DNA of 64,000 nucleotides, from the NCBI GenBank assembly GCA_963965975.1, contig OZ014422.1, positions 6,861,701-6,925,700 on the forward strand, read 5' to 3'. The notes below the pieces were generated by a model. That model was not told the DNA's origin, did not search any database, and saw nothing but the letters and a program-made list of their open reading frames with translations. Made by a program: the position numbers and the translations under genes. Source of the DNA: Xestospongia bergquistia (Eukaryota; Porifera; Demospongiae; Haplosclerida; Petrosiidae). Every line of letters begins with the position of its first letter. The stretch's first letter is position 1. Positions 27,514 to 40,272 of the stretch are shown here, piece by piece.

Positions 27514-29268
27514 TTAGTTTCTCTCTCCAAACCAATGCCTGCCCTGACAAGTATTATTCCATGGAATAAGGCAAAGCCAACAGAACTCATGACGACATCC
27601 TCTACAGGTCATATGCATACAACCTCCTATTACCATGGCAACAGAATAAACCAGTAATCATGATATAATATTTACCATTTTTCTCGATATTAACATTACA
27701 GTTAGGACAACGTTTGATAGCATTATTCTCACGAATAAAGCTTTCACTTGCTGCATTAAAACGAGCTTGACGCAATCTTTCCCCATCAATTTGTTGACCC
27801 TATCATTAAAGAAATAAAATAAATTAATACTAACTAGTACCCTTGTAGCAGTAGCAGCAGGTAAAGGAAAATTAGTACATGATCCAACATGATATTCTGA
27901 CTTGCATTCACGACAAAATGTAAACTGAAAAATATAATATTATATTTTATGTTAGTATTATTACAAACCCGACATTCTGGACAGGTTATTTGACGTCCTT
28001 GATTTTCTGGTAACATACCCATACCACATCTTTCACGAGGACATAAGACTCCACCCATTTGTAACAGACATTCTTCAGTTCCAAATCTTTGATAACGTTC
28101 GTACTGTTTTAATTAATTAGTTAAGAGTTAATTATAAAGGAGTTGTACCATTTCTGATCCTAACAGTTGAAAATGGTGTATCTCAGTAACATAAGAATCA
28201 TCACATCCACCTAAAATAAATTTAAATGAATAAATTAATAATAACATTAATTTACTGGGACATTTAATGGTATAACCACAATCTTGTCTTTCAATGAATC
28301 GGCGCTCTCTTAAGGCAAGCCCAGTATATTCTAAAAAACAATCTAAGCACATACAATGTGTGTCAGTACAATCAAACACGACAACAGTTTCCCTAAAACA
28401 CAACAAAAGAAGTAATGTTATAATGTTGTTCATCTTTACTTAACATCAGTACACATTGGACATTCAATACTAATAGTGTTAGCACGTAACATATGTAAAG
28501 CTACGCATTGTTCCTGTGTACCAGGTGGACTGACATGAGCAGCACATTTGAAAAAGAATTCCTGTAATTACACAATGATGCTATGTTTATTATGTAACTA
28601 CTTACAGCATCGTTACCACGGCAACCTTCTTTATGGCAATTCCCATGCAACTTTCGTTTTTCCAAAACATCATTCCAATCTTGAGGATCCTAATATTATA
28701 TGGTATATTAATATGCTATTGAATTAATATATTTACAGTTGTCAAGACAAACGCTTCATCTTTACAATCTGCACAGCGAACTCTTAGTTTACCAGGCTTC
28801 ATAGACTTGCAAGGTGATTTACAATATACAAAGAATCGATGATGCTCTTGTCCTTCACTGCTACCCCTGGTATCCATTTCAGCTAATCTTTCTTCGACAG
28901 GTCGGCCACTTCTACTTGGTAAAGATTGTGTTTGTACTGTCACTCTTCCACGAATGCAATGTAACGTGCTGTGACTATGAACACCTAATGTCTGCATAAT
29001 AAAGGGTTATGATAATAGTATTTTGTATTATGTTAGTGTAATTAATTGATAATATAATTACTAGGGGTAGAACTACCTCTAATGTGTCATGATCGTTGAG
29101 AGAATGGCCAGCAAAAACTAGTCGGAATTGATCACATTGGAGTCCAGTATTTTGGGCAAATATCTCTTTAATATTTCTAACATTCATTCCAGGACGAACT
29201 GGTATAACTTGATGATGCCCATTCGGATCCCGAACACTAACTTCAAACATACTACCATCGAGTGCCAT
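27514..29268 (-). CDS. PRKN: Parkin RBR E3 ubiquitin ligase
   Basis: E3 ligase of PINK1-dependent mitophagy. [19 protein letters not shown], then [20 protein letters not shown]; a serine (HSTLHCI) aligns with the PINK1 phosphosite Ser65. RING0: [24 protein letters not shown]1: [20 protein letters not shown], then [33 protein letters not shown] element: [16 protein letters not shown], where the human autoinhibitory Trp403 aligns with Phe. RING2: [19 protein letters not shown], where the last Cys aligns with catalytic Cys431, then CRHEFCWLC and a C-terminus HWFGERN (human HWFDV). A TTG codon lies in frame upstream, but the ATG at 29266-29268 is the first. Short introns. Confidence 0.96.
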
Positions 29269-29588
29269 TAAGGTAGCCTTCAATTTTTAACCCTTTTGTT
29301 CAATACTGGTCCACGCATGCGTGTGTTTGTATAGCCATCATAAGCCATGCTGATATTACAGCCTCCTTGTATTACCAGCAATTGCTATGTTAGTGGTGTC
29401 CTCCAGTGTCTGATGAACCACTCTACTTTTAGAATTCCTGTAATCAACCAACAAACATGCATGTTGTGAATGCACAAAGTCAAGTATAATATTTTAAAGT
29501 TAAAAAAAAATCAAATTAATGCAAACTTATGCTGTCACACAGGGATTGAGTTGTTATAGAAAGTATAACATTTTTGAACACTGTCAGA
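29269..29588. other. Intergenic stretch, 320 bp
   Basis: Between the parkin start and the NATD1 stop. Presumed parkin promoter/5' UTR plus NATD1 3' UTR; no repeat or gene pattern seen. Confidence 0.5.
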
Positions 29589-29910
29589 TTACTGTGGTAT
29601 TGTCATATTAATGTATTCAGGATGTTTAGTCAAATAATGAGTTAAGTAAGTACATGTGAGACGTAATTTGATGTTATTTTTTTGAGCATATTGAAAAATG
29701 GCCTGTAAATAAAATATAATAATGAGATTAAGTAGTATATTGTACCTCGGCTAAAACTCCACCCAAACCACGCCCTCTTTGACTGGTTGGTACTTCAGTA
29801 TGATAAGCATCCCATATATCAGTTGATTCTATCTTGTAGGAAATGAATGCTTCTTCGCCTCCTTCTAATGGCAGGATAAATTTACAAACATCAGGTTTGT
29901 GTTCCACCAT
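29589..29910 (-). CDS. NATD1: GNAT-fold protein NATD1
   Basis: Small N-acetyltransferase-domain protein (Yjdj-type GNAT family). Two exons, 29746-29910 and 29589-29702, give 92 aa. Start MVEHKPDVCKFILPLEGGEE; strand-rich AFISYKIESTDIWDAYHTEV; the acetyl-CoA-binding loop QRGRGLGGVLAE; then AIFQYAQKNNIKLRLTCTYL and a C-terminal THYLTKHPEY, as in vertebrate NATD1 (HPEY-like end). Function in animals is poorly known. Start codon is 100 bp from the divergent PCSK7 start. Confidence 0.88.
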
Positions 29911-30010
29911 TTTTACAACATGCTGGTTTATTTCTAATTATTCGATAAAATTAATATTAAAAAGAAGCCACACCTATAAACAGAAATTGTCCAATCTTCT
30001 GGAAAGAAGT
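29911..30010. promoter_or_regulatory. Shared bidirectional promoter NATD1/PCSK7
   Basis: Only 100 bp separates the two divergent start codons, so both 5' UTRs and core promoters must lie here or within the genes. No specific motif is claimed. Confidence 0.5.
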
Positions 30011-32709
30011 ATGAGAGTTATTCTCTTCTTGTTAGTCAATCTATTTCTATATGCTCGAGGAGAACCGATTGTATGGGCAGTGACACTATCTCATACTGAC
30101 CATATATCAGTTGCTAATGATCTAGGTCTTAATACTCAAGGTCCTGTTAGTGAACTATTGAATAATATATATGAGTTCCATTTAACTGAAAGAGATCACA
30201 TGATGCTGACACGTGATCTAGGTTCTCAGAATGTAGCCATTGAACATACTCATACTCGCATGTTAAATCATCGTCATGTCAAATGGGCAGAACTTCAGAC
30301 TCAACGACATCGTGTTAAGAGAGAAGTTACATTTAATGATCCATCATTCTATCAACAATGGCATTTAGTTAGTTTAAGACATATCATGTGATTGTCATGT
30401 GATTGACACATTTTACAGGTCAATCATCAAGAGAAAGGCCACGATATAAATGTGTCAAGTGTTTGGCTGAGAAATATTACAGGGTTGGGCGTGACTGTTG
30501 CAGTAGTTGATGATGGTAAGTGTTTTTTGAGGGAAGAAATAAACATTATTTGTTACATTAGGTTTACAACATCGTAATAGTGAACTTAGTGATAATTATG
30601 TAAGCGCAATTTGATTTCATTGGATAATATAATGTGTTTATTTTAGAATGCAGCTGGTAGTTATGATTTTAATGATCATGATGATGACCCCACTCCAGAT
30701 ATGTCATCTCTATTTAATTCACATGGGACACGTTGTGCTGGACTAGTAGCATCTGTGGTAAGTATGACAGTATAATCTCATTATATAATACCATCATTAA
30801 TTTCACTGAAATCATATATGGTTTGTAGTAATTTTTACCATTTTTAGCACCCATACAAAAATAAATAGTTATCCAATTTCTCTTTGCAGGCTAATAACAG
30901 TGTTTGTGGAGTGGGTGTGGCCTTTAATAGCTCCATTAGTGGTATTCGACTACTAGATGGTACTATTACAGATCTTTTGGAGGCCAAAGCTCTTACATAT
31001 AAGACTCATATTAATCACATTTATTCTTGTAGCTGGGGTCCTACTGATGATGGGGTGACAGTAGAAGCCCCTGGTACATTAGCTCAATTAGCACTTAAAT
31101 TAGGAACTGAACATGGTCGCTATGGTTATGGTAGCATATTTGTATTTGCTTCTGGTAATGGCGGAAGTAAACAAGATAACTGTAACTTTGATGGCTATTC
31201 AAATTCTGTGTATACCGTAACAATTGGAGCTGTAGATGAACTTGATAAAAAACCATACTATGCTGAGGATTGTGCAGCTAAATTTGCTGTAACTTATAGC
31301 AATGGAGTTAAAAGAGGAGATCGTAATATTGTCACTGCTGACATTACAAAGAGCCACAGTTGTACTAAAGGATTTAGTGGAACGTCAGCAGCTGCTCCAA
31401 TGGCAGCAGGCGTCATAGCATTAGCACTACAAGTCAGGTATGATGTTTTAAATTTCCAATAACATTTTATTATTTTTTAGACCTTGTTTAACATGGCGTG
31501 ATATTCAAAGTGTCATTGTGTATAGTGCAGTTCCTATTGATATTGCAGATGCCGATTGGTCATCAAATGGTGCTAACTTTAGACATTCTCATCAACATGG
31601 ATTTGGTGTATTGGATGCATATCGACTTACAATGACTGCTCAGGTAAGTCATGTGACTTTGATGGATGAACATGTGATGTTATTGTAGGCGTGGCCTTTG
31701 TTACCGCCTCAAACTATCTGGCATTCTGATGTTCGTCACACTAACATGCCTATACCTACTTCAAAAATCTATGATAATTTGACATTGTTGTTATCAGATT
31801 TACCATCAACGCTACATACTTTAGAACATGTTGCTGTTACTGTAAGTATTATGGTGTGTTAGAGTGTAAATAGCCATGTTGTCTAGGTAACCATTGACCA
31901 CACCTACCGTGGTGCCATTGTTGTTGATCTAATAAGTCCTTCTGGAACTGTATCTCATTTAGCGACATCCAGGAAAAAAGATAGGTATAAAAGACTTATC
32001 ATTTTATTTATTGTTTTGTAGTTCTTCAAAAGGTTTAAAAGACTGGACATTTACAACTGTACGTTGTTGGGGGGAGGACCCTGTAGGGGTGTGGTCATTA
32101 CAAATCCAAGATAACATTAGTGTTGGATTATCACCAACAGTACCAGGAGAACCTCGTGGCTATCTCATACAATGGAGTCTTACCTTATATGGTAATAATT
32201 TAACTAGTAAAGATGTTCAAGATCGTAGACAGTAAGTTATTAATAGAACATTTATTATAATAACATGCTAAATATTAGATTGGTTGTATTAGCAGTTAAT
32301 GAAGATGATTCCATTATTCCATCTCAATGTCCTCCTCATCCTACTAACTTACAAGATATTACATTTCCTGATTCACCATTGGGCAATAAGGTCAGTAATA
32401 ATTATTAATATTAATAGGGTTTATATTTTATTACTCTAGTTTCTAAAAATCCTTTCAGCTTTAGCTGCCGTTGTTGTTACAATTCTATTTCTTCATCTTT
32501 TGTTGACATTTATTTATTACAAACTTCGAGATCGTAAAAGTTATCGTATCATTCTTCCAGCAGTGTTACTTAATCGTTCTAACTCAACAGCAGAAGAGGA
32601 GGAAGTCCTTTTATTAGAAGCACAACAAAAAGAAGAAAATGATTGGACAGATACAAGACCTTCAAATGGCGACAATGACTCGCCTGAACCTGCTAGTACC
32701 ACTTTATAG
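30011..32709 (+). CDS. PCSK7: Proprotein convertase 7
   Basis: Calcium-dependent subtilisin/kexin-type membrane protease of the secretory pathway. Signal peptide [17 protein letters not shown]. Prodomain ends with HRVKR, a typical autocleavage site (about 30325). Catalytic triad: Asp in VAVVDDGLQHRN (about 30495), His in NSHGTRCAG (about 30720), Ser in [11 protein letters not shown] (about 31385); oxyanion Asn in FASGNGGS (about 31155). The blocks [46 protein letters not shown] and [14 protein letters not shown] are PC7-like rather than furin-like. The P domain includes [16 protein letters not shown] and [20 protein letters not shown]. One transmembrane helix (about 32460-32515) and a cytoplasmic tail with acidic clusters ([10 protein letters not shown]). 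About 12 exons. Confidence 0.95.
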
Positions 32710-32774
32710 CAAAGCTGACTTTATTTTTATTACTAATATAATTTAATTTCAACACTTTTTTTGTTTATTTGTGT

Positions 32775-33675
<901 letters not shown>

Positions 33676-33883
33676 CTACAGACATTATTCATAGAGGGGG
33701 CATGTGATCTAATCGATTTGCTCCACCTTTGCTAACTGGCTTTCTTCTTGAACTTGTCTTGACGAAGGTCACTTTACGTGTGGTACGACTAGCTGTCGGC
33801 TATAATGTGAGTGACACACTCACAGAATTGCCTCGTCTTGTTGTCTCGTCTTGTTGTCTTGTGGTGTACTTTTTGTGTATGTC

Positions 33884-35866
33884 ATGGACAGACCCCCAGA
33901 TTATCTCCCTACTGTGTCAGTTACAGTAGACCCTACTCCCCCCAACCCTCCTCTTCCACAACCTCCTTCTGCTTCAAGTGGAGCACATGACTGGCCTCCA
34001 AGTGATCCAGTCAAATTATTCGTTGGACAAGTGCCGAAACATTTTGAGGAAGACGATTTACGTCCATACCTTGAACAATATGGACCGATACAGGAACTTT
34101 TAATCTTAAGAAATAGAGCCACTAGAATGCATAAAGGTAACATAATGTTCTATTGTTGTATTACATCATATTAATATATATAATATATTATATATTAGGA
34201 TGTGCCTTTGTGACATATCGATCACGTGAATCTGCTGAGTTAGCACAGCATGAGCTTCATGATAAAGTGATATTACCAACAGTAAGTAGATAAACATATA
34301 GCTATGAAAATGGACAAATATATAATTGAATGGATGTGTATATTATGAAATGGATGGTCTTTTTTATAGATGTCACGCCCACTTCAAGTAAATGCTGCTG
34401 GTACAAAGCAAGGTATCAAAATAAATGGTTTATTAATTTTATTATTATTGTTTTCAGAAGAATTAAGAAAAGTATTTGTTGGAATGTTAAGTAAAACAGC
34501 TGATGATGAAACAGTTAGGATCATGTTTCAAAAATTTGGTCAAATTGAGGAATTAACTGTTTTAAAAGATAAAGATGGCTTTAGTCGAGGATGTGCTTTT
34601 ATTAAATTTGCTACAAGACAACAGGCACAGTTAGCTATTAATGAAATGCATGGCAGTGAGATCATGCCTGTGAGTATAAGTGAATATAGTACAATCATAT
34701 ATTCTTTTTTTTCAGGGAGCTAATCATCCATTAGTTGTGAAATATGCAGATACTGAGAGAGAGAGACAAGCTAGGAAAATGCAAAAAGCGATGCAACAAT
34801 TTGCTGAACTTTCTTTAAATCCCGTATTTCAAGTTCTACCACACCCACAATTAATTAATCCGTTATTATATGCTCAGGTATGTAGTAGTCAATTCAATAC
34901 ATTTGCCCCTATTAATTATCCTATAGATTATGCAACAAAACCCATTATTAGGAGCTGTTACTCCGCCCCTTACTGGACCCTTGTATTCTCCAAGTGGTTC
35001 TCAGTTATTATCTCCAACATCTCCTACTCACGTCAGCAGTCCTATCAGTAGTGGTCAAACTACCAGTAGTAGCTTAGGTTCTCCAAACATGCCTCCAGGC
35101 ATAAGTCCTTTGTCATCTGCTGTATCACCAAATGGACTAGGGGGGACCACAGAACCATTGCCCAGTCCCTTGCACAGGTATTGTTGGTGTCTGAATTAGT
35201 TTTTGTAACTGGTTCTATAACCAGTTTTCATAACTGGTTCTATAACCAGTTTTCATAACTGGTTTCTATAACTAACTGATTTCTATAACCAGTTTTCATA
35301 ACTGGTTTCTATAACTAACTGATTTCTATAATAAGTTTTCATAACTAGTTTCTACAACCAGTTTCTACAACTATATAATATTTAATTCATTAAATAGTTT
35401 GTTCTTCTTGTATATAAAGATGATTTTAAATCTCGTTTTTCATCTAGTCCTCTGCATGGTTTTCAACAATATGGTTTACCTTATGCATTCAGCAGTCCTT
35501 CATTTGGTATACCCTCACCAACACCTCCTGGCTCTCAAAAGGAAGGACCAGAAGGATGCAACCTCTTCATATATCATTTGCCTCAAGACTATGGCGACCA
35601 AGATCTTTATAATTTATTTGCACAATATGGTAACATTGTTAGTGCTAAAGTATATGTTGACAAAAATACACATCAAAGTAAATGTTTTGGTAAGTTATTT
35701 CACAGTATGTTATATTTTATATAATTGTGTATATTTAGGATTTGTGAGTTATGACAATCCTCAATCTGCAACAACTGCTATATATGCATTGAATGGTTTA
35801 GAAGTTGGTCACAAAAGATTGAAAGTAGAGCATAAAAAACCTAAAGAAAGGAAACCTCCATTTTAA
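33884..35866 (+). CDS. CELF: CELF/Bruno-like RNA-binding protein
   Basis: Regulator of splicing and mRNA stability/translation through GU-rich elements. Start [20 protein letters not shown] and a proline-rich leader. RRM1: [20 protein letters not shown], then [17 protein letters not shown] (33990-34280). RRM2: [20 protein letters not shown], then [20 protein letters not shown] and [20 protein letters not shown] (34450-34790). A Ser/Pro/Gly-rich divergent linker follows (34900-35560). RRM3: [20 protein letters not shown], then [19 protein letters not shown], ending [15 protein letters not shown]. This is the standard CELF layout with the RRM1-RRM2 / long linker / RRM3 spacing. It cannot be assigned to one vertebrate paralogue. 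An intron at about 35180-35398 holds a minisatellite. Confidence 0.93.
35204..35378 (+). repeat. Minisatellite in CELF intron
   Basis: About seven alternating copies of ataactggtttctataacc and agttttcataactgg-type units, period about 26 bp, with internal inverted repeats (aactggt/accagtt). Confidence 0.85.
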
Positions 35867-36221
35867 TGACCACCATGAGGTAAATATAAACATGATAACT
35901 ATGGTAACCTGTGATGTGAACTCTTTTTATGTAGCCATTTTTAATGGTGTGTGTTTGTGGTTTCCAAATAATGCATGACTTGTCTGTAGTATTAATATAT
36001 TGTAGATGTTGGTGTGTTAAAGTAGATCATTAATATTACGGAATATTGTATCAAATTTTATTCCATTATAACTTGTAGAGAATTGATTTTTTCTATTCTT
36101 TTAATGTTATTTAATGCTATTTTTTTAGATTCAGAAATCTTTCTTCTGTCTTATTATTATTATTTAATCAGTTCATTGTGATAATGTTTGTAGTTGCTAA
36201 AACATGATTTTTGTAATCTTC

Positions 36222-36266
36222 TCACGTGATTTTTAAGTAATGATCACGTGACCCTTAATATAAAAA
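36222..36266 (+). promoter_or_regulatory. Two TCACGTGA boxes and a TATA-like element
   Basis: Perfect E-box/M-box palindromes tcacgtga at 36222-36229 and 36244-36251, followed by tataaaaa at 36259-36266, about 60-105 bp upstream of the PTP start codon. Arrangement is promoter-like. The rest of the 35867-36327 spacer holds CELF 3' sequence and nothing else I can name. Confidence 0.5.
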
Positions 36267-36327
36267 CAGCCTGCAGGGTTGCAGATAACACAGTCTTCCA
36301 CTCTAGTCAGACCAAGTCTCTTCCGCC

Positions 36328-38220
36328 ATGGGTAACGTCTTTCCATTACCAAGAGATGATACGAGTAGCCCCTATCCTGGATGGGCTACTGGTATAATAA
36401 TAACTGCTATTCTATTGGGACTTGTCTGGTTTACAGTGATAATTATTGTGGTAATTATTAATAATTATTAATTGTGATTTTGTTTATTTTTCAATAGGTT
36501 TTAGTGGAAGCTGTCATAGCCTATCGTGGTTCTATTCCACGTTGGACAAAAAAACGTTGGACAAAACCGCGTTATCTTCCACCTCTGATAGAATCAACAA
36601 TACCTCCTCAAATTGAGATCCGTCAGCCATCAATTGATATAGCATTGTCAATGCCATTATCACTATCTTTGTCATCTGAATTATCTGATGATGAAGAGTT
36701 GGAGCCAAGAGAAGACGAAGTGGTAGAGCCTAGAGATGAAGAGGGAGAGCTGAGAGAAGATGAGGAGGTGGAGCCTAGAGAACATGAGGAGGTGGAGCCT
36801 AGCGAACATGAGGAAGTAGAGTTAAGAGATGAGGAACCTAGAATAGATGAAGAGGTGTGGTCAAAAGTAAATATAATAATCCTGCTTTTTCTACTTTTTT
36901 ACATAGATATCTGATTTATCTTCTCAACTTCAACAAGAGAGTCTTAATGAAAATGAAGATCATCTTGGAATTGTAAGTATAATTATTAAAGTCTTGTACA
37001 AGATATATCGTACACAGGTGTTAAGTCGTCCTTTAACATTGTGGCAGTTAGCAGCGACATTAGCTGAACCAAATTACATTGAAATGGAATATAGAGTTAG
37101 TTAAATATTATATTGAGGAAATATTGAGAAGGCATTTGTAGAAGTTGCCATCACCTAGTATTAAAAGAGAAGACTTACCTCCTGATGTTGAGAAGAAAAA
37201 TCGTTATGCTAATGTGTTACCAGGTAATATTATAATTGTGATATAATTATAATGAAAGTTTAATTATAGCATTAAAAAGCAGGGTTTTACTCCGTCAACA
37301 GTTTTACCGCCCACTCTCTTCTTATATTAATGCTAATTTCATCAGAGTAGGACAATCCCTTATCATTTATTATTATTAGTTTGTATTTACAGGGAGCTGA
37401 TGGGTGTGGTCAAAAGTATATTCTAACACAAGGACCACTAGACAGCACGGCAGGTGACTTTTGGCGCATGATTTGGGAATACAAGTGTCCTGTGGTTGTC
37501 ATGACAACGCTATGTCGAGAACGAGGCATTGTATGACACACGTTGATGTTAAATATTATTTTATAATTGAGTTCTCAGGAAAAGAGCTATCAATACTGGC
37601 TAGATGATGAGAGCATTGAATTTGATGGAATACGTGTTACTACACATAGTTGTATTGAAATGGATGGATTTTTGAAACGCAGAATTGAACTGTTTCATTT
37701 TGAGACTGGACAACATCATTGGATCACTCAATTTCAGATCCAATTTTGGCCACATCAAGGTGTACCAGATTCGACGAGTCAAGTCATCAACTTTTTAGAT
37801 AAAGTATGTAGTAACTTGACAATCACATGGCTGTCACATGATGTCACATGATATAATACAGTCTAGGTTACATGATCAAGAGGGATTAGTAGTTGTCCAT
37901 TGTTCAGCTGGTATAGGACGTTCAGCTGTACTGGTTGCTATTGGTAGGTGTGATTTTTAGTGTTGTTATGTTACTATGGTAACCAGATCAAGCCATTCAA
38001 TGCATGGAAGCTGCCATAGACAAGATTGATGTGATGTTGATTGTTAGTAGATTACGTCAAGATCGCCATGGTGCTGTGCAGTCTGCTGAGCAATATCGCT
38101 TTATTCATAAGGTACTATGACCCCTAATAATTACAATAGTAAATTAATTTTTAATTAATATAGGCTATTTATGAATATGCAATGGGAAATCTTCATCTGA
38201 TACCAAATGTTGCTGTGTGA
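36328..38220 (+). CDS. Membrane-anchored tyrosine phosphatase lacking the WPD aspartate
   Basis: Receptor-like single-domain PTP. Start [20 protein letters not shown], then one transmembrane helix ([20 protein letters not shown]) with no long ectodomain. A basic juxtamembrane stretch and a strongly acidic segment with repeated [12 protein letters not shown] units (about 36690-36860) follow. PTP domain: [51 protein letters not shown], the P-loop [19 protein letters not shown] (Cys nucleophile and Arg present) and a Q-loop [10 protein letters not shown]. The WPD loop reads [16 protein letters not shown] ([13 protein letters not shown]): the general acid Asp is His. It may therefore bind phosphotyrosine with little turnover. 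Nine or so exons. Not assignable to a named vertebrate PTP. Confidence 0.88.
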
Positions 38221-38320
38221 GTGGTCATGTGAGAGTATTGCTTGTCACATGATAGTCATGTGATCAACTGCACCTTTGATTTTTTGAAATTTATACCATT
38301 TTTAGAATGGCAGGAATCAC

Positions 38321-38347
38321 TTATTATTATTATTATTATTATTATTC
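38321..38347 (+). repeat. (ATT)n microsatellite
   Basis: About nine ATT repeats between the PTP and FAH genes. Confidence 0.9.
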
Positions 38348-38408
38348 ATAGTTATAATTAATTAGTTAAGGAGGTGTGGCTCACTTTAACAGTGCATGCT
38401 GTCTGAAG

Positions 38409-40170
38409 ATGTCTTTTATACCAATAGCTGCAGAGAGTCCTTTTCCATTACAGAATTTACCATATGGTGTATTCTCTACATCTAGCAATGTATTATAATA
38501 GTTTGTATTGTATCATGTATTTCTGTTAGCCTTTGCATAGGATAGGAGTGGCTATTGGTGACTCTATTCTTGATCTATCTCAAGTGTCTCATCTCTTTAC
38601 TGGGCCACAGTTATCTTCACGTCAAGATGTTTTTAAACAGACAACACTTAATGATTTTATGTCATTGGGTAAACCTTACTGGAGTGAAGCTAGAACTACA
38701 TTACAACAACTCTTATCAGCAACAGAGGTACATTAAACTTTATAGTATTATTTAATTATTAGTTAATTATATAGGGGATGCTCAGAGACAATCCTTTGAG
38801 GAAAACGTATGTTAATTATAATGGGTGTGGTTAACATGATATTTGCATTATAGTGCATTTGTTAATATGAATGAAGCTACAATGCATCTTCCAGCTGTTA
38901 TTGGTAAGCAAAGACACACCCACTAAGGTCTGTATTGTGGTTTTAGGTGATTATACTGACTTTTATTCATCACGTGAACATGCTACTAATGTTGGGACAA
39001 TGTTTAGAGGGCCAGAAAATGCATTAATGCCCAACTGGCTCCACCTACCTGTTGGATATCATGGCCGAGCATCATCTGTAGTTGTCTCTGGCACTCCAAT
39101 AAGGCGTCCTAATGGACAGACTCGTCCAGATTTAGGTAATAATGATGTTATAATGATATCATAATGTTGTTATTTATAGATAAACCTCCTATATTTGGAC
39201 CTTGTAAACTTCTTGACATTGAATTAGAAATGGTAAATTTCTTTAATATCTCTGTCTCACACCCACGCACATAATTAGGCCTACTTTATTGGTCCTGGTA
39301 ACAACCACGGCAATCCTATTCCAATCTCTCAAGTCGAAGATCATATTTTTGGTATGGTCATCATGAATGATTGGAGTGCTCGTGATATTCAAAAATGGGA
39401 GTATGTTCCTTTGGGACCTTTCCTAGCTAAGAACCTGGGTACATCCATTTCACCTTGGGTAGTTACAATGGATGCATTGAAACCATTTGTATGCAATAAT
39501 CCTGTACAGGTGGGTAGTCTTAGAATAAACCACACCCTTTTAATTAATGTGTTGCTATAGGAACCTCATCCATTCCCATATTTAAGTCATGAAGATCCAT
39601 TTTCATTTGACATACAACTTCATGTTGGACTTAAAAGTATGTATTATTATCGAACACACCCATTACTAATTACTTTTTGATAGCCCCTACCATGAAGGAA
39701 CCTACAACCATTTGTCAATCTAATTTTAAAGTAAATTATTGATGTTGTAATAATGATGTCATACACGTAATTAGTACATGTATTGGACCATGAAACAACA
39801 AATAGCACATCATACAATAACAGGATGTAACCTTCGACCTGGTGACCTCATAGCCTCTGGTACAATTAGCGGCAAGGTATAGATATGTTGTAAGATAATA
39901 ACCCTGTTATTAATAATTATAATTAGACTCCTGATTCGTATGGGTCTCTGCTTGAATTATCTTGGAAAGGGAGTAAACCATTAACATTAGACAATGGGGA
40001 AACACGCAAGTTCTTACAAGTATGTATTATATTTACTAAAATGGTTGGTATATTTGTTATTAATTTAGGATGGAGATGAGGTAATTATGACAGGATATTG
40101 CCAGGGCAATGGATATCGAGTTGGATTTGGAGAATGTAGAGGAACTATTCTACCAGCACACCCAATTTGA
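38409..40170 (+). CDS. FAH: Fumarylacetoacetase
   Basis: Last enzyme of tyrosine breakdown; hydrolyses fumarylacetoacetate to fumarate and acetoacetate in the cytosol. Near-colinear with human [43 protein letters not shown] exon, [20 protein letters not shown] (catalytic His and metal-ligand Asp region), [80 protein letters not shown] and [20 protein letters not shown]. About 13 small exons, and the expected full length of about 410 aa. No missing active-site block noticed. Confidence 0.97.
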
Positions 40171-40272
40171 GCTGTTATTAAAACTAATTAGTATTTGATG
40201 TTTCTTGCTAACGCTTTAATAGATATACGGTATTTCTGAAATAAGCGCCTAATATATGTAAGAGCCAGGTTA

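Noticed and set aside
29718..30391. Open frame spanning the NATD1/PCSK7 spacer into PCSK7
   Set aside because: Its first third is antisense to NATD1; the PCSK7 signal peptide starts at the ATG at 30011.
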